Positions 8,731 through 17,015 of a stretch of 53,044 nucleotides of DNA are shown here, one piece after another. The first letter of the stretch is position 1. Every line of letters starts with the position of its first letter. Under the pieces are notes generated by a model. It was not told the origin of the DNA. It saw only the letters and a list, made by a program, of their open reading frames with translations, and searched no databases. The translations under genes were made by a program, and so were the position numbers. This DNA is from UBA4874 sp002399435 (lineage in GTDB: Bacteria > Bacillota > Clostridia > Caldicoprobacterales > DTU083): assembly GCA_036823195.1 (NCBI GenBank), contig DAISGI010000016.1, forward strand, positions 1 through 53,044. Reading direction: 5' to 3'.

Positions 8731-9330
8731 TTACCCCCTCATATACGACGGGTCGTTTAGTCGTTGTATTGTATGCTCGCCGTTATCCTTTATTTCCATA
8801 AACGACACACCACCGGGCAGGCCGGAATACTTGAACTCCACGATGTCCGAGCCAAGCCATACTTGCTGCCAAACACTCAGTGTTACACCGTGAGAAACGA
8901 GTATGATGTTATCTGCTTCATCCGCGACAACCTCACAGCATAAATCCGACACCCTGTTCCAGAACTCACGCCACGACTCGGCACCGGGAAATTGTCGATC
9001 ATCGAATGAATTTACCGGCAGGGCATTCTCCTTCGCCCATTGAATTGTCTTTCCCACAGCTTCACCAATGTTATGTTCCCGGAGTTTTTCAAGGTATCCA
9101 ATCTCAATTCCCATATACCGGGCAAGAGGTTCTGCGGTCTGCCTTGCGCGAATTAAGTCGGAGGAATAGATTTTATAGGTTTGTCCTTTCAATTCGGCAG
9201 ACAGCTTCCGCCCGATGTTCTCTGCCTGTGCCTTTCCTAAATCGGTTAACTCCCAATCCGTCCATGAACCGACCATGCCATTATTGTGATGTACAGCTTG
9301 CGTATGCTGAATGGTGATGATGTTTTTCAT
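8731..9330 (-). CDS. Histidine phosphatase superfamily protein with altered RHG motif
   Basis: 199 residues, GGAGG at 8 bases before the ATG. The fold is that of phosphoglycerate-mutase-like histidine phosphatases: an N-terminal strand with the catalytic His, then WTDWELTDLGKAQA, SSDLIRARQTAEPL, and VSHGVTL near the C-terminus carrying the second His. The usual RHG/RHA is QHT here (TIQHTQAVHH), so the first phosphate-binding Arg is missing while the nucleophilic His remains. Substrate is unknown. It has its own promoter at 9485-9514 and a leader of about 150 bases. Confidence 0.8.
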   Translation of the reverse strand: MKNIITIQHTQAVHHNNGMVGSWTDWELTDLGKAQAENIGRKLSAELKGQTYKIYSSDLIRARQTAEPLARYMGIEIGYLEKLREHNIGEAVGKTIQWAKENALPVNSFDDRQFPGAESWREFWNRVSDLCCEVVADEADNIILVSHGVTLSVWQQVWLGSDIVEFKYSGLPGGVSFMEIKDNGEHTIQRLNDPSYMRG

Positions 9331-9484
9331 TCCGTATACCTCCGTATCAAAATGCTCTGCATATCGAGCGCTACTGATCCGGCAGAAGCTTTTCCATTGT
9401 TTATGGGGACTGTCAGGCCATAATGCCTGTATCTATTTCCTGCTGCGACTGCCTATATCCAGTTGTCGATGTGCTGGCAGATAC

Positions 9485-9514
9485 ACTATAGCAAGCACTT
9501 GTTCGAGATGTCAA
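9485..9514 (-). promoter_or_regulatory. Sigma-A promoter of the histidine phosphatase
   Basis: On the minus strand TTGACA and TATAGT are 18 bases apart. The spacer contains the near-palindrome CAAGTGCTTG, which could be a regulator site. Confidence 0.65.
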
Positions 9515-9534
9515 GAAGTAAATTTCGGACAATT

Positions 9535-9630
9535 CATCTCCCGCCTATGCTTTCACTCTAGCGAGTAAGGTAGCTTAGAGATGGGAGACTTCTTGCTACT
9601 GTCTGTTAAAATAAACACGGGTATACCTGT
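9535..9630 (+). mobile_element. Possible IS200/IS605-type right-end remnant
   Basis: An imperfect hairpin (CTCCCGCCTATGC with GCTTAGAGATGGGAG, 9538-9587) is followed by CTTCTTGCTACTG and a second small hairpin (GGGTATA...TATGCCC). This arrangement resembles the 3' ends and guide-RNA region of TnpB-carrying elements in Clostridia. No transposase or TnpB frame remains nearby. The assignment rests on recalled pattern similarity only. Confidence 0.3.
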
Positions 9631-9929
9631 TCGTATGCCCATAGAAAAGATTGAGTTTAGCTCAGATATCGGCTGGCGTTGGAGTTTGGTTTGCGCAGAG
9701 TATTCTACTGGATCATCAACCAACCTTTCCCGGCACCTCTACATGGTTTCCCACCTATTTACCGTGGTAAAGCTGTAAGAAAGATGCACTTGCATGAAAA
9801 AGGACTCTTCGATTGTCAAACGACTTTAGCGTGCTAAAGGAAAGTATGAAAATAAATATTCTTTCCTTCTTGAGGCATACTAAATTTAATCTGGTTTTTT
9901 ACCAAAAATTTGATTGGAGGATGATATCA

Positions 9930-10493
9930 ATGCAATTAACTGCTCATGAAGCGCAGGACCTGAATGAACTAACCCTCAGCTGCGTCAACTCGATCACCTG
10001 CATGGCTTTGTTTATGAACCAGGCAAAGGACCCGGAGTTGAAGTCCCTGATTCAAAAGCATTTTCCCTATCACATCAAGGACTATAATACAAAGGTGGAA
10101 TATCTGAGCAGGACAAGCGGTGCAAAAACGGGCCTTGCAGTACCGGAAATCACTCATATCCTTGACAATTATGTCCAGGGAAATCAAAATATACAGCCTG
10201 TCACCCCCAGGACCGATGTACAGCAGTTAAACGACCGTGAAATAGCTACGGCTTATCTGCTGACATTGAAAAGGGCAGGCAGGGAATATGCCTGGTCTGC
10301 AATGGAGGCAGGTAATCCGGAAATCCGGGCATTCCTGGAGGATGCTTTCAAAATGAGCTCCCATCATGCCTATGATGTCTGGCAATGGATGGTCAAAAAG
10401 GGATATTATCCATTGGAAGCCGCTCCTGCAGAAACACTTGGGACGCTGGCAAGCATGTATCATACTGTGGAACACAGCTCTGCTCTGCAATAA
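9930..10493 (+). CDS. CotF-like spore coat protein
   Basis: 187 residues from ATG 9930, with TGGAGG 9 bases upstream; the open frame extends further upstream without a ribosome binding site. The sequence is all-helical, beginning LTAHEAQDLNELTLSC and containing the family pattern of two four-helix-like halves (DPELKSLIQKHFPYHIKDYN, then AGNPEIRAFLEDAFKMSSHH). This matches the coat F family found in spore coats and in vegetative relatives. A coat role implies a spore-former, but some family members are not coat proteins. A strong terminator follows. Confidence 0.75.
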   Translation: MQLTAHEAQDLNELTLSCVNSITCMALFMNQAKDPELKSLIQKHFPYHIKDYNTKVEYLSRTSGAKTGLAVPEITHILDNYVQGNQNIQPVTPRTDVQQLNDREIATAYLLTLKRAGREYAWSAMEAGNPEIRAFLEDAFKMSSHHAYDVWQWMVKKGYYPLEAAPAETLGTLASMYHTVEHSSALQ

Positions 10494-10511
10494 AGCGGGG
10501 TATTGAGTATT

Positions 10512-10555
10512 ACAGCAATTAATCGGGAGGCTTGATCGCCTCCCTGCTGTTTTTG
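10512..10555 (+). terminator. Terminator after the CotF-like gene
   Basis: Two stacked stems (ACAGCA/TGCTGT outside, GGGAGGC/GCCTCCC inside) are followed by TTTTTG. It separates the CotF-like gene from the phospholipase gene. Confidence 0.8.
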
Positions 10556-10568
10556 AAGGTGGTTTGTC

Positions 10569-11282
10569 ATGAAGCTTGTTGAAAAGTCCTATGATTATTT
10601 TTTGAGGGCTGTATTCGGGGTTTCCAACCCCGTGAAAAAGTCCATTATCCGAACCCAGTGCGAAGTTCATAAATTTATCAATTTCCAGGGACTGTTAATC
10701 CTCCGGAATGATAAGCATGAAAAGGAATACAACTTTTTCCTGAACTATATCGATGATATCAACAGAGGTGTCGTATGGGCGGATCAGGATTTCAAAAGCA
10801 CCCATCATTTTTATAACCCGTACAAGAAGAAGGGCCTGTACGGCAGGAAAAACGCAATGGATCTGGCAGTTGACTATTACTCCCGTGCTCTGGGGCTGTG
10901 GAAAGACGGAGATTTCAGTCAGTCCATGTTCTATTTCGGCGCGGCGCTGCATCTCACCCACGATATGAGCATACCACAGCACGCAAATATCCGTCTGCTG
11001 GACAACCATAAGCAGTATGAAACCTTTGTAAAGCGCTCCTATCTATATGTCCATGAGTTTCGGGCAGAAAAAGGCGCTTATCTGCTGGATACCATAGAGG
11101 AATATATCAAATTCAATGCCAGGGTGGCGCTTAAGATTTACAGGCAATTCAAGACTGTCACAAACGATGAAAAGCGTTATTATCTTATTACAAAATGCAA
11201 TCTTCCGCTGTGTCAAAGAACAACGGCAGGCGCCATGGTTATGTTCTACCAGGATATTTTCGACGAACAAAGTATTCAGTAA
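10569..11282 (+). CDS. Zinc-dependent phospholipase C family protein
   Basis: 237 residues. The metal-binding pattern of the alpha-toxin/PC-PLC family is visible: His in EVHKFI, Asp in WADQD, His in THHFYN, then H-x3-D-x5-H in HLTHDMSIPQH, then H-x3-E in NHKQYE. The spacings agree with the three-zinc site. In contrast with secreted toxins there is no signal peptide and no C-terminal C2-like domain, so it may act inside the cell or in spores. Known members hydrolyse phospholipids; the substrate here is inferred. The start is an ATG shortly after GAAGGTGG. Confidence 0.8.
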   Translation: MKLVEKSYDYFLRAVFGVSNPVKKSIIRTQCEVHKFINFQGLLILRNDKHEKEYNFFLNYIDDINRGVVWADQDFKSTHHFYNPYKKKGLYGRKNAMDLAVDYYSRALGLWKDGDFSQSMFYFGAALHLTHDMSIPQHANIRLLDNHKQYETFVKRSYLYVHEFRAEKGAYLLDTIEEYIKFNARVALKIYRQFKTVTNDEKRYYLITKCNLPLCQRTTAGAMVMFYQDIFDEQSIQ

Positions 11283-11324
11283 CGCCGATGGGAAACGGAA
11301 TATGGGCTTAACAGAATTCAATGT

Positions 11325-11353
11325 TTGAATCAATGTAAAATCGCTTATATATA
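11325..11353 (+). promoter_or_regulatory. Sigma-A promoter of the OsmC gene
   Basis: TTGAAT and TATATA are separated by 17 bases, ending 33 bases before the start codon at 11387. Confidence 0.6.
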
Positions 11354-11386
11354 TTTTATCACGATCATATGGAGGTGTGTTGAGCT

Positions 11387-11806
11387 ATGGGATATACAAA
11401 AATAGAAGCCCGGCGAACAGGCAACATGGCGTTCGAAATGGAACTGGATGGGCACCGGCTCATAACAGATGCCAGTAAAGAGGCAGGCGGAAATGACCTT
11501 GGCCCCAGCCCGAAAAAGCTTCTCCTGGCCGGACTGATCGGTTGCACAGGGATCGACGTAGCATCCATGATAAAAAAGATGAAAATAGACCTGGAGGACT
11601 TGAATATAGAAGTGGAAGCAGACAGTTCAGAGGAGCACCCGAAGGTTTACACCCGCATTCATCTCACTTATCGGTTCAAGGGAAAGAACCTTCCAAAAGA
11701 AAAACTGGAACGGGCTGTAACACTTTCGCAGGAAAAATACTGCGGAGTCTCCGCCATGCTTCAGAAAGCAGCTCCGGTAACATATGATATCGTCATTGAG
11801 GAGTAA
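11387..11806 (+). CDS. OsmC/Ohr-family protein
   Basis: 139 residues; GGAGG precedes the ATG. OsmC fold with the two redox cysteines of the family, one in GLIGCTGIDV at the start of the central helix and one in KYCGVSAM. In OsmC and Ohr these reduce organic hydroperoxides; in the YhfA-like subgroup the role is not settled. The long GPSPKKLLLAGL turn before the first Cys is typical. It is a single gene with its own promoter and terminator. Confidence 0.88.
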   Translation: MGYTKIEARRTGNMAFEMELDGHRLITDASKEAGGNDLGPSPKKLLLAGLIGCTGIDVASMIKKMKIDLEDLNIEVEADSSEEHPKVYTRIHLTYRFKGKNLPKEKLERAVTLSQEKYCGVSAMLQKAAPVTYDIVIEE

Positions 11807-11832
11807 TGCACACTCGTGCATTACTCCTTTTA
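11800..11832 (+). terminator. Terminator of the OsmC gene
   Basis: An 11-bp perfect stem (GGAGTAATGCA/TGCATTACTCC) overlapping the stop codon is followed by TTTTAT. Confidence 0.85.
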
Positions 11833-11873
11833 TCATTGTTTGATTTTCCCGACAATGGTTTTCAAGCCTGATA

Positions 11874-12281
11874 TCAGCTTTTGGCCTGAAGGGAATCCGG
11901 GCTCATCTGCATAAATTCAATTCTGTTGCCATCAGGGTCCTTTGCCCAGCATTGATAGTTCAAGTCCGTGCCTTGCTTTGGTTCAGCGTCGAGGATTATC
12001 CCCTTTTCCTTAAGGGAGTCTGCAACCATATCAATATCATCTACTGTGAGGCAGAGATGGGAATATCCAATCATCCCGGATGGTGTCTCAGGTCTTGCCT
12101 GTCCGCCGTAAAACAATTCTATAAATTGTCCCTCTGTAACCTTTATGTAGACAATCCAGGGTTCTCCCTTGTCGTTATTCAGCTCGAATGCTTTTTTGAA
12201 ACCGAGAATGTCGCAGTAAAAATGAATCGACTCTTCCATATTGCCCACTGTAAATGCCAGGTGGCCTATGCCTGTTATCAT
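11874..12281 (-). CDS. VOC/glyoxalase I-like protein
   Basis: 135 residues. Two beta-alpha-beta-beta-beta halves are visible with metal ligands in the expected places: His in GIGHLAF, Glu in QFIELF, His in YSHLCL and Glu in NRIEFM. Lactoylglutathione lyases share this arrangement, but so do bleomycin-resistance and dioxygenase-like relatives, so the substrate is open. I start at the second ATG (12279-12281), because GGGGGAG is 8 bases from it and only 2 from the ATG at 12287. Single gene with its own promoter. Confidence 0.82.
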   Translation of the reverse strand: MITGIGHLAFTVGNMEESIHFYCDILGFKKAFELNNDKGEPWIVYIKVTEGQFIELFYGGQARPETPSGMIGYSHLCLTVDDIDMVADSLKEKGIILDAEPKQGTDLNYQCWAKDPDGNRIEFMQMSPDSLQAKS

Positions 12282-12326
12282 CAACATGACTCCCCCTATT
12301 TCTTATTTTAGACAAATCCTGTTTAC

Positions 12327-12356
12327 AGTATATACCTAAAAGACATATATTAACAA
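12327..12356 (-). promoter_or_regulatory. Sigma-A promoter of the VOC gene
   Basis: On the minus strand TTGTTA and TATACT are 18 bases apart, about 45 bases before the start codon. Confidence 0.55.
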
Positions 12357-12407
12357 GCCTTAATTTTGATTCTACTGCAACAAGACGTTATGTTTCATAC
12401 TATTCTT

Positions 12408-14426
12408 TTAGCACCACTTTAACGCTTGCAGCGTATCTACCGGTGCGGCACAGGAATTTCCGCTGCACAAATAAAACTGTGGATGTCCTGCCGTGACGGG
12501 GTATTCTTTCGTATAGGGCGCAAGCTCCGCGAGCTCCTGTCCATTCCCCGGAGATTTTACCACGACTGTAAGATTTGACTTTACAGCCGCCAGTTTACGA
12601 AGCTCCCTGAGATCTTCCTGCTCCGGCGACAACGCGATCAGTTCCTGAGAGGGATTCAATGCATCCATAAAAGCCAGCATGGCGAAGCCATGACCCGATG
12701 GATACTGCCCCGACGTACCTGCAAGATATCGGAGCTGTTTCTGGGAACGCTCCTGCCATTTTTCTTCTCCCGTGATTTTATAAAGCTTACCAAGCACATA
12801 AGCCGCAACGGAATTACCCGACGGCATTGCGCCATCGTAAGTTTCCTTTGGACGAAGGATGAGCCGCTCGTCGTCTCTGGCATACAGATAAAAACCTCCT
12901 TCCGTATTGTCAAAAAAACGGTCGCACATCGTATCGGCGAGCCGGACCGCCTTTTTAAGATACCGGATATCGAAAATCGCCTGATACAGCATCAGCTCCG
13001 CCCAAGCTGCAAATGCGTAGTCTTCCAGCTTGCCGTATCCGGCGCTTGCGCCTTCACGCCAGCGCACAAACAGCTTATCGTCCCGGGAAAGCTGCTCCTT
13101 TAGAAATCGTTCCGCCTTTTGTGCCGTATCGAGATACCGATTCTCATCCAGGATAAGATATGCTTTTACACAGGCCGTGATCATCAGCGCGTTCCAGGAA
13201 GTCAGGCATTTATCGTCCTTATGCAGAAATGTCCGCCGGTCACGATAGGACAGCAATTTCTCGCAGCAGCGGTCCATCGTCGGGTTAATTTCCCTGTAGT
13301 TCGCATTTTCCACCAAATTGAGAATATTCTTTCCCTCGAAGTTGCCCTGTTCCGTTATATCAAACCATTCGCAAAACTCCCTGCCGCGATTTTCGCCTAA
13401 AATATTCAATATCTCCTGCGGGATGAACAAATAATACTTTCCTTCTTCGCCATCGCTGTCGGCATCCTGCCCGCAGTAAAATCCGCCCTCCGGAGCGGTC
13501 AGCTCCCGTGAGACATAATCCAATGTTTTCCTTACGATATGCGTATAAAGAGACTCTTTGGTCTGGACGTAAGCATTCAGATATGCCATTACAAGCAGCG
13601 CATTGTCATAGAGTGTTTTCTCAAAATGCGGGACAAGCCATTTTTCATCGGTGGAGTACCGCGAAAATCCGCCGCCGATATGATCAAACAGCCCGCCCCG
13701 ATACATGCCATCCAGTGTGTGCAGCACCATTTCGCTTGCTGTGGGATTTTCTTCCTTCGCATACCGCAGCAAAAACAGAAGATTATGTGCCGCCGGAAAT
13801 TTCGGTGCTGCTCCGAAGCCGCCGAATCGGCTGTCATAGGAATGTTCAAAGGCACTGAACGCCTCATAAAGCAGATTTTTCTCCGGCTCCTGTACGTGTC
13901 CCGTTCTATCCTGTTCCCGCATCGCTTCCACAATCTGTTCGCAACTCTCCAGCAGCCGATTTCGGGAAGTCTTCCACAACTCCGATACCTTTAACAGCAG
14001 TTCTGTCAGCCCGGTCATCCCGTACCGGCTGTTTTTCGGCAAATAAGCCGCGGCATAAAACGGCCGCTTTTCTGTATCCAAAAGGAGAGTGAGGGGCCAT
14101 CCTCCCTGTCCTGTCAGTGCCTGACATATTGCCATATAGACCGCATCCACATCCGGGCGTTCCTCCCGGTCCACCTTGACGGAGACGAACGATCGGTTCA
14201 GTATTCCGGCTACGGCCTGATCCTCAAACGATTCCCGCCCCATGACATGGCACCAATGACAAGTGGAATAACCTATGGACAGAAAGATGGGCTTGTCCTC
14301 CTGTTTCGCTTTTGCAAAGGCTTCCTCGCACCATGGCCACCAATCCACAGGATTATAAGCGTGTTGGAGCAGATAAGGCGATTTCTCATTCACCAATCTA
14401 TTGGGTATTTTTGTTGAATTCGTCAC
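12408..14426 (-). CDS. yyaL: YyaL/SSP411-family thioredoxin-domain protein
   Basis: 672 residues with a GTG start (14424-14426); AAGGTGG lies 9 bases upstream. The N-terminal DUF255 thioredoxin-like domain begins NRLVNEKSPYLLQHAYNPVDW and carries the CxxC site STCHWCHVM near residue 58, and continues through RPDVDAVYM and GGWPLTLLL. The rest is an (alpha/alpha)6 barrel like that of GlcNAc epimerases and glycosidases. This matches the widely conserved YyaL/spermatogenesis-associated protein 20 family, whose function is unknown. It stands alone, with no clear terminator after it. Confidence 0.9.
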   Translation of the reverse strand: MTNSTKIPNRLVNEKSPYLLQHAYNPVDWWPWCEEAFAKAKQEDKPIFLSIGYSTCHWCHVMGRESFEDQAVAGILNRSFVSVKVDREERPDVDAVYMAICQALTGQGGWPLTLLLDTEKRPFYAAAYLPKNSRYGMTGLTELLLKVSELWKTSRNRLLESCEQIVEAMREQDRTGHVQEPEKNLLYEAFSAFEHSYDSRFGGFGAAPKFPAAHNLLFLLRYAKEENPTASEMVLHTLDGMYRGGLFDHIGGGFSRYSTDEKWLVPHFEKTLYDNALLVMAYLNAYVQTKESLYTHIVRKTLDYVSRELTAPEGGFYCGQDADSDGEEGKYYLFIPQEILNILGENRGREFCEWFDITEQGNFEGKNILNLVENANYREINPTMDRCCEKLLSYRDRRTFLHKDDKCLTSWNALMITACVKAYLILDENRYLDTAQKAERFLKEQLSRDDKLFVRWREGASAGYGKLEDYAFAAWAELMLYQAIFDIRYLKKAVRLADTMCDRFFDNTEGGFYLYARDDERLILRPKETYDGAMPSGNSVAAYVLGKLYKITGEEKWQERSQKQLRYLAGTSGQYPSGHGFAMLAFMDALNPSQELIALSPEQEDLRELRKLAAVKSNLTVVVKSPGNGQELAELAPYTKEYPVTAGHPQFYLCSGNSCAAPVDTLQALKWC

Positions 14427-14728
14427 AGAGCATAGCCACCTTTATTTCATAGAATTATAGAGTTAGTATGCTCGAAAACAGAATATTAATGATAGATACT
14501 TCTTCTTCAAGAAATAGACTGTCAATCCATTCATGAAAGTTCTATTTGACGCCGCCTGCTTTTGATTTACCCCTGTACCTGCCGGAACACGGATGCTCTT
14601 CACGAAGCATTTGGGTTCCGCACGGATTATGAAGACGGTTTTCCTGTATCTTCCTGACAAAATGGAAGAGGGAAAACCGTCTCCGTTTATCCTTTCGTTT
14701 ATTCTTCCGTTAATCCTTCTGTTAGTCC
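14427..14728. other. 302-base interval with hairpin and 12-bp degenerate repeats
   Basis: No gene supported. It holds a long hairpin at 14633-14682 (outer arms AGACGGTTTTCC/GGAAAACCGTCT, inner arms TCTTCC/GGAAGA) and, next to the permease stop codon, four degenerate 12-bp units (CGTTTATCCTTT-like, about 14687-14734). The hairpin probably ends the ytr-type operon although it lacks a T-run. Confidence 0.5.
14633..14682 (-). terminator. Long hairpin downstream of the ytr-type operon
   Basis: A 12-bp perfect outer stem and 6-bp inner stem, about 50 bases after the permease stop codon. There is no U-tract, so termination is uncertain; it may be a 3'-end stabiliser. Confidence 0.45.
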
Positions 14729-15478
14729 CTACTGCTTGATAACGGCATGCCGCATGAGAAGGTAGGAACAAAGCGCCAGGACGCCGAAGCCGATGAAAAA
14801 GCTCAGCATGGCAATATAAGGATTGATTGTCAGCCCGATGCCCATTGCTCTGCTTAAAAAGTCAGATATAGAATGAAGGAATGCGCCGTTCGTCGTCCTT
14901 TCGATATAAGGCTCCACTACAAACACCACAATAAAAGGTATAACTGACACGATATACTTCATGATGGTATTGCTGCGGTAGTAAATCAAGTTGATGCAGA
15001 AGCCCAGCATTGCCATTGCAGCATATAGGAAGGCGCACCAAAGGAACTGCTCGGCAATCATCTGAATATGGTCCATCAGGGTCAATCCGGCTGAAAAGCT
15101 GCTGTAGCGCCCCCCATAAATGCCCAGATACAAGGAACTGGAGGAAAAGAATATATTTACGAGCTTTTCTATTATCACATCCATTGCAGCCATAAAAACT
15201 CCCAGTGTGGCAGCGGCTGCTGTAAAACTGATGAACTGTGTCCTTCTGGACACTCCGTTTGTTAACCCGAACTGGAAGTTGGATTTAAATAAATTCAACC
15301 CCAATATGAAGATAAATATGAGGGATGATATCTCCATACCGTTGATCGTGTCTTCTCCATTGGCAGATATGACCGTTATAGCGAACAGCATATAGACAGC
15401 AACGACAATCCCGTAAAAGACAGCAAGGGATTTCTTACTGTCACTAAGATAAAAAGCATACATATTTTTCACATTCAT
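14729..15478 (-). CDS. ABC-2 type membrane permease
   Basis: 249 residues; AAGGAGG is 8 bases before the ATG. Six hydrophobic segments are visible (around residues 20-40, 50-65, 85-105, 140-165, 175-195 and 225-245), with no large soluble domain, as in the small permease halves of YtrC/YtrD- or Bcr-type exporters. It is the last gene of a three-gene operon after a GntR/YtrA-type regulator and an ABC ATPase. Such operons are usually induced by cell-wall-active compounds. Cargo is unknown. Confidence 0.8.
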   Translation of the reverse strand: MNVKNMYAFYLSDSKKSLAVFYGIVVAVYMLFAITVISANGEDTINGMEISSLIFIFILGLNLFKSNFQFGLTNGVSRRTQFISFTAAAATLGVFMAAMDVIIEKLVNIFFSSSSLYLGIYGGRYSSFSAGLTLMDHIQMIAEQFLWCAFLYAAMAMLGFCINLIYYRSNTIMKYIVSVIPFIVVFVVEPYIERTTNGAFLHSISDFLSRAMGIGLTINPYIAMLSFFIGFGVLALCSYLLMRHAVIKQ

Positions 15479-15491
15479 GGTTTTATCCTCC

Positions 15492-16343
15492 TTAGGAGTT
15501 CGTCAGATGAATAAACATCTTCTGAAGATTTAGTTTCGAAAGTTCCAGTCCGTCCGGAACAGGGCTTTCCGGCATCTCATCAAACAGGTAGGCTGATTTT
15601 AACCCTCCGATGACATCCGATCCGATTACCTGTTTCCCGGGAAGAAACGCATCTACCCGCCCGATAGGTCCGGATATCGTATACCCCTTTTTCAGCACAT
15701 TCTCCACGCTGTCCTGCAGGATGACTTGCCCTTCCTTTAATATGATGACTTCTTCGATAATGTCCGCTGCTTCTTCGATAAGGTGGGTGGATATCACGAT
15801 TGTCCTCGGATTTTCACTATAGCTGGATATCAGCTCCCTGTAAAATAGATCCCGGTGATAGGCATCCAGGCCAAGTACCGGTTCATCCAGTAAAACCGTT
15901 TCCGTATTGCAGGATAATGCAATCACCATCTTAAAAATAGAAGCATACCCCGTTGACAGACTCTTCATTTTTTTATTTACATTAAGCTCAAACTTTCCGG
16001 ACAACTCCAGTGCATACTTCATGTCAAAGCCTGGATGAAACTTCTTCGTCCATTTATAGGCAGTCTTAACCTGCATGGACTCCGGATACATATTTTTCTC
16101 TGTCATACAGTAAATCCTGGACAGAACCCGATCATTTTCCCGGACGGGCTGCCCTTCCAGCAAAATTTCCCCACTGGTTGGAAACAGCTTGTTGGTCATC
16201 AGGTTCATAAGTGTGGACTTACCGGCGCCATTTCTGCCCAGCAGGCCGTATATCCTGTTTTTCTCCAAAGTGATACTGACATTCTTCAACGCAGCTGTGG
16301 AGCCAAAGCACTTCTCTACATTGCGGATCTCTATAAAGCTCAC
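15492..16343 (-). CDS. ABC transporter ATP-binding protein (YtrB-type)
   Basis: 283 residues with a GTG start; its first bases overlap the regulator's stop codon as GTGA, and GAGGG lies 8 bases upstream. Walker A (GLLGRNGAGKSTL), a signature region (KSLSTGYASIFKM, a variant of LSGGQ), Walker B (TVLLDEPVLGLD) and the switch His (ISTHL) are all present. The variant signature with a Tyr-Ala in place of Gly-Gln is normal for YtrB-like ATPases. It energises the permease encoded next. Confidence 0.88.
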   Translation of the reverse strand: MSFIEIRNVEKCFGSTAALKNVSITLEKNRIYGLLGRNGAGKSTLMNLMTNKLFPTSGEILLEGQPVRENDRVLSRIYCMTEKNMYPESMQVKTAYKWTKKFHPGFDMKYALELSGKFELNVNKKMKSLSTGYASIFKMVIALSCNTETVLLDEPVLGLDAYHRDLFYRELISSYSENPRTIVISTHLIEEAADIIEEVIILKEGQVILQDSVENVLKKGYTISGPIGRVDAFLPGKQVIGSDVIGGLKSAYLFDEMPESPVPDGLELSKLNLQKMFIHLTNS

Positions 16344-16708
16344 CTGTCATACCCTCTTTCTATCATTTTAATAATTTCTGCCTTTCCAATACTTAGCTTT
16401 TCCGCCTCCGACAAGAGCGAAAGAATATATCTGTCATAAAAGGAATGCTTCCGCTTTCCAAGTATTTTCTTTTTCGCACCGGTTGCTACAAACATTCCGA
16501 TCCCCCTCTTTTTATATACGATACCTTCCTCAACCAGCATATTGATCCCCTTTAAAGCTGTTGCCGGATTGATCCGGTACATGACTGACAGCTCCGTTGT
16601 GGAAGGTATCTGCGTTTCTTCCGAAAATCCCTCATTCAGGATGGCGTCCTCCAGCCCCTCCGCCAGCTGGATATAAATTGGCTTTTCATTGTTGAAATCG
16701 ATAAGCAT
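16340..16708 (-). CDS. GntR-family regulator, YtrA subfamily
   Basis: 122 residues; GGAGG is 5 bases before the ATG. An N-terminal winged helix-turn-helix (KPIYIQLAEGLEDAILNEGF, STTELSVMYRINPATALKGI) is followed by only about 40 residues, which defines the short YtrA subfamily that controls adjacent ABC exporters. It overlaps the ATPase gene and is first in the operon, so it most likely autorepresses the promoter at 16814-16842. Confidence 0.88.
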   Translation of the reverse strand: MLIDFNNEKPIYIQLAEGLEDAILNEGFSEETQIPSTTELSVMYRINPATALKGINMLVEEGIVYKKRGIGMFVATGAKKKILGKRKHSFYDRYILSLLSEAEKLSIGKAEIIKMIERGYDR

Positions 16709-16813
16709 CCAATCCCTCCCTTCGCTTTTCGCATTTCGATTTGTGAGATATGCTAAGCTTCTGTTTTTCAGATGTTAGTCATATACTTCATTGGTTGATT
16801 ACTCGTGTAACTA

Positions 16814-16842
16814 ACTATAAAGGCTTGAAGGCATATTGTCAA
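16814..16842 (-). promoter_or_regulatory. Strong sigma-A promoter of the ytrA-type operon
   Basis: TTGACA and TATAGT are 17 bases apart on the minus strand. The AT-rich downstream stretch (AGTTAGTTACACGAGTAATCAACC) probably contains the regulator's operator. Confidence 0.75.
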
Positions 16843-16917
16843 TAGGTTTTCATATAATTTTTAGAGCTTTTTAAGCTTCCCGGCGGCACTTTCAGTCCTT
16901 ATTTCGGACTGATGAAA

Positions 16918-17001
16918 TCAAACAACGGGTTTTATAAAACAGTATCCCGCTATCCCGTCTGAGCTTTTTACTGCTCCCAAAATTGCGTTATTTCCAGTCA
17001 T
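16918..17001 (-). CDS. 27-residue ORF directly after the PHP gene
   Basis: AAGGAGG starts right after the stop codon of the PHP gene and is 9 bases before an ATG. The frame runs 27 codons (MTGNNAILGAVKSSDGIAG...) to a TGA. The good ribosome binding site suggests a real start, but the product is short and unrecognised. It may be the surviving 5' end of a third gene lost from this operon. A 7-bp hairpin (16892-16912) follows. Confidence 0.35.
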   Translation of the reverse strand: MTGNNAILGAVKSSDGIAGYCFIKPVV

Positions 17002-17015
17002 AAAAATAATCCTCC

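Larger units (their letters stand above)
9331..9929. other. 599-base interval with a promoter and a decayed element
   Basis: The only functional signal I can support is the minus-strand promoter at 9485-9514. From about 9531 to 9630 the sequence resembles the structured right end of an IS200/IS605-type element. The rest, to the CotF-like gene, has no convincing frame with a ribosome binding site. Confidence 0.4.
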
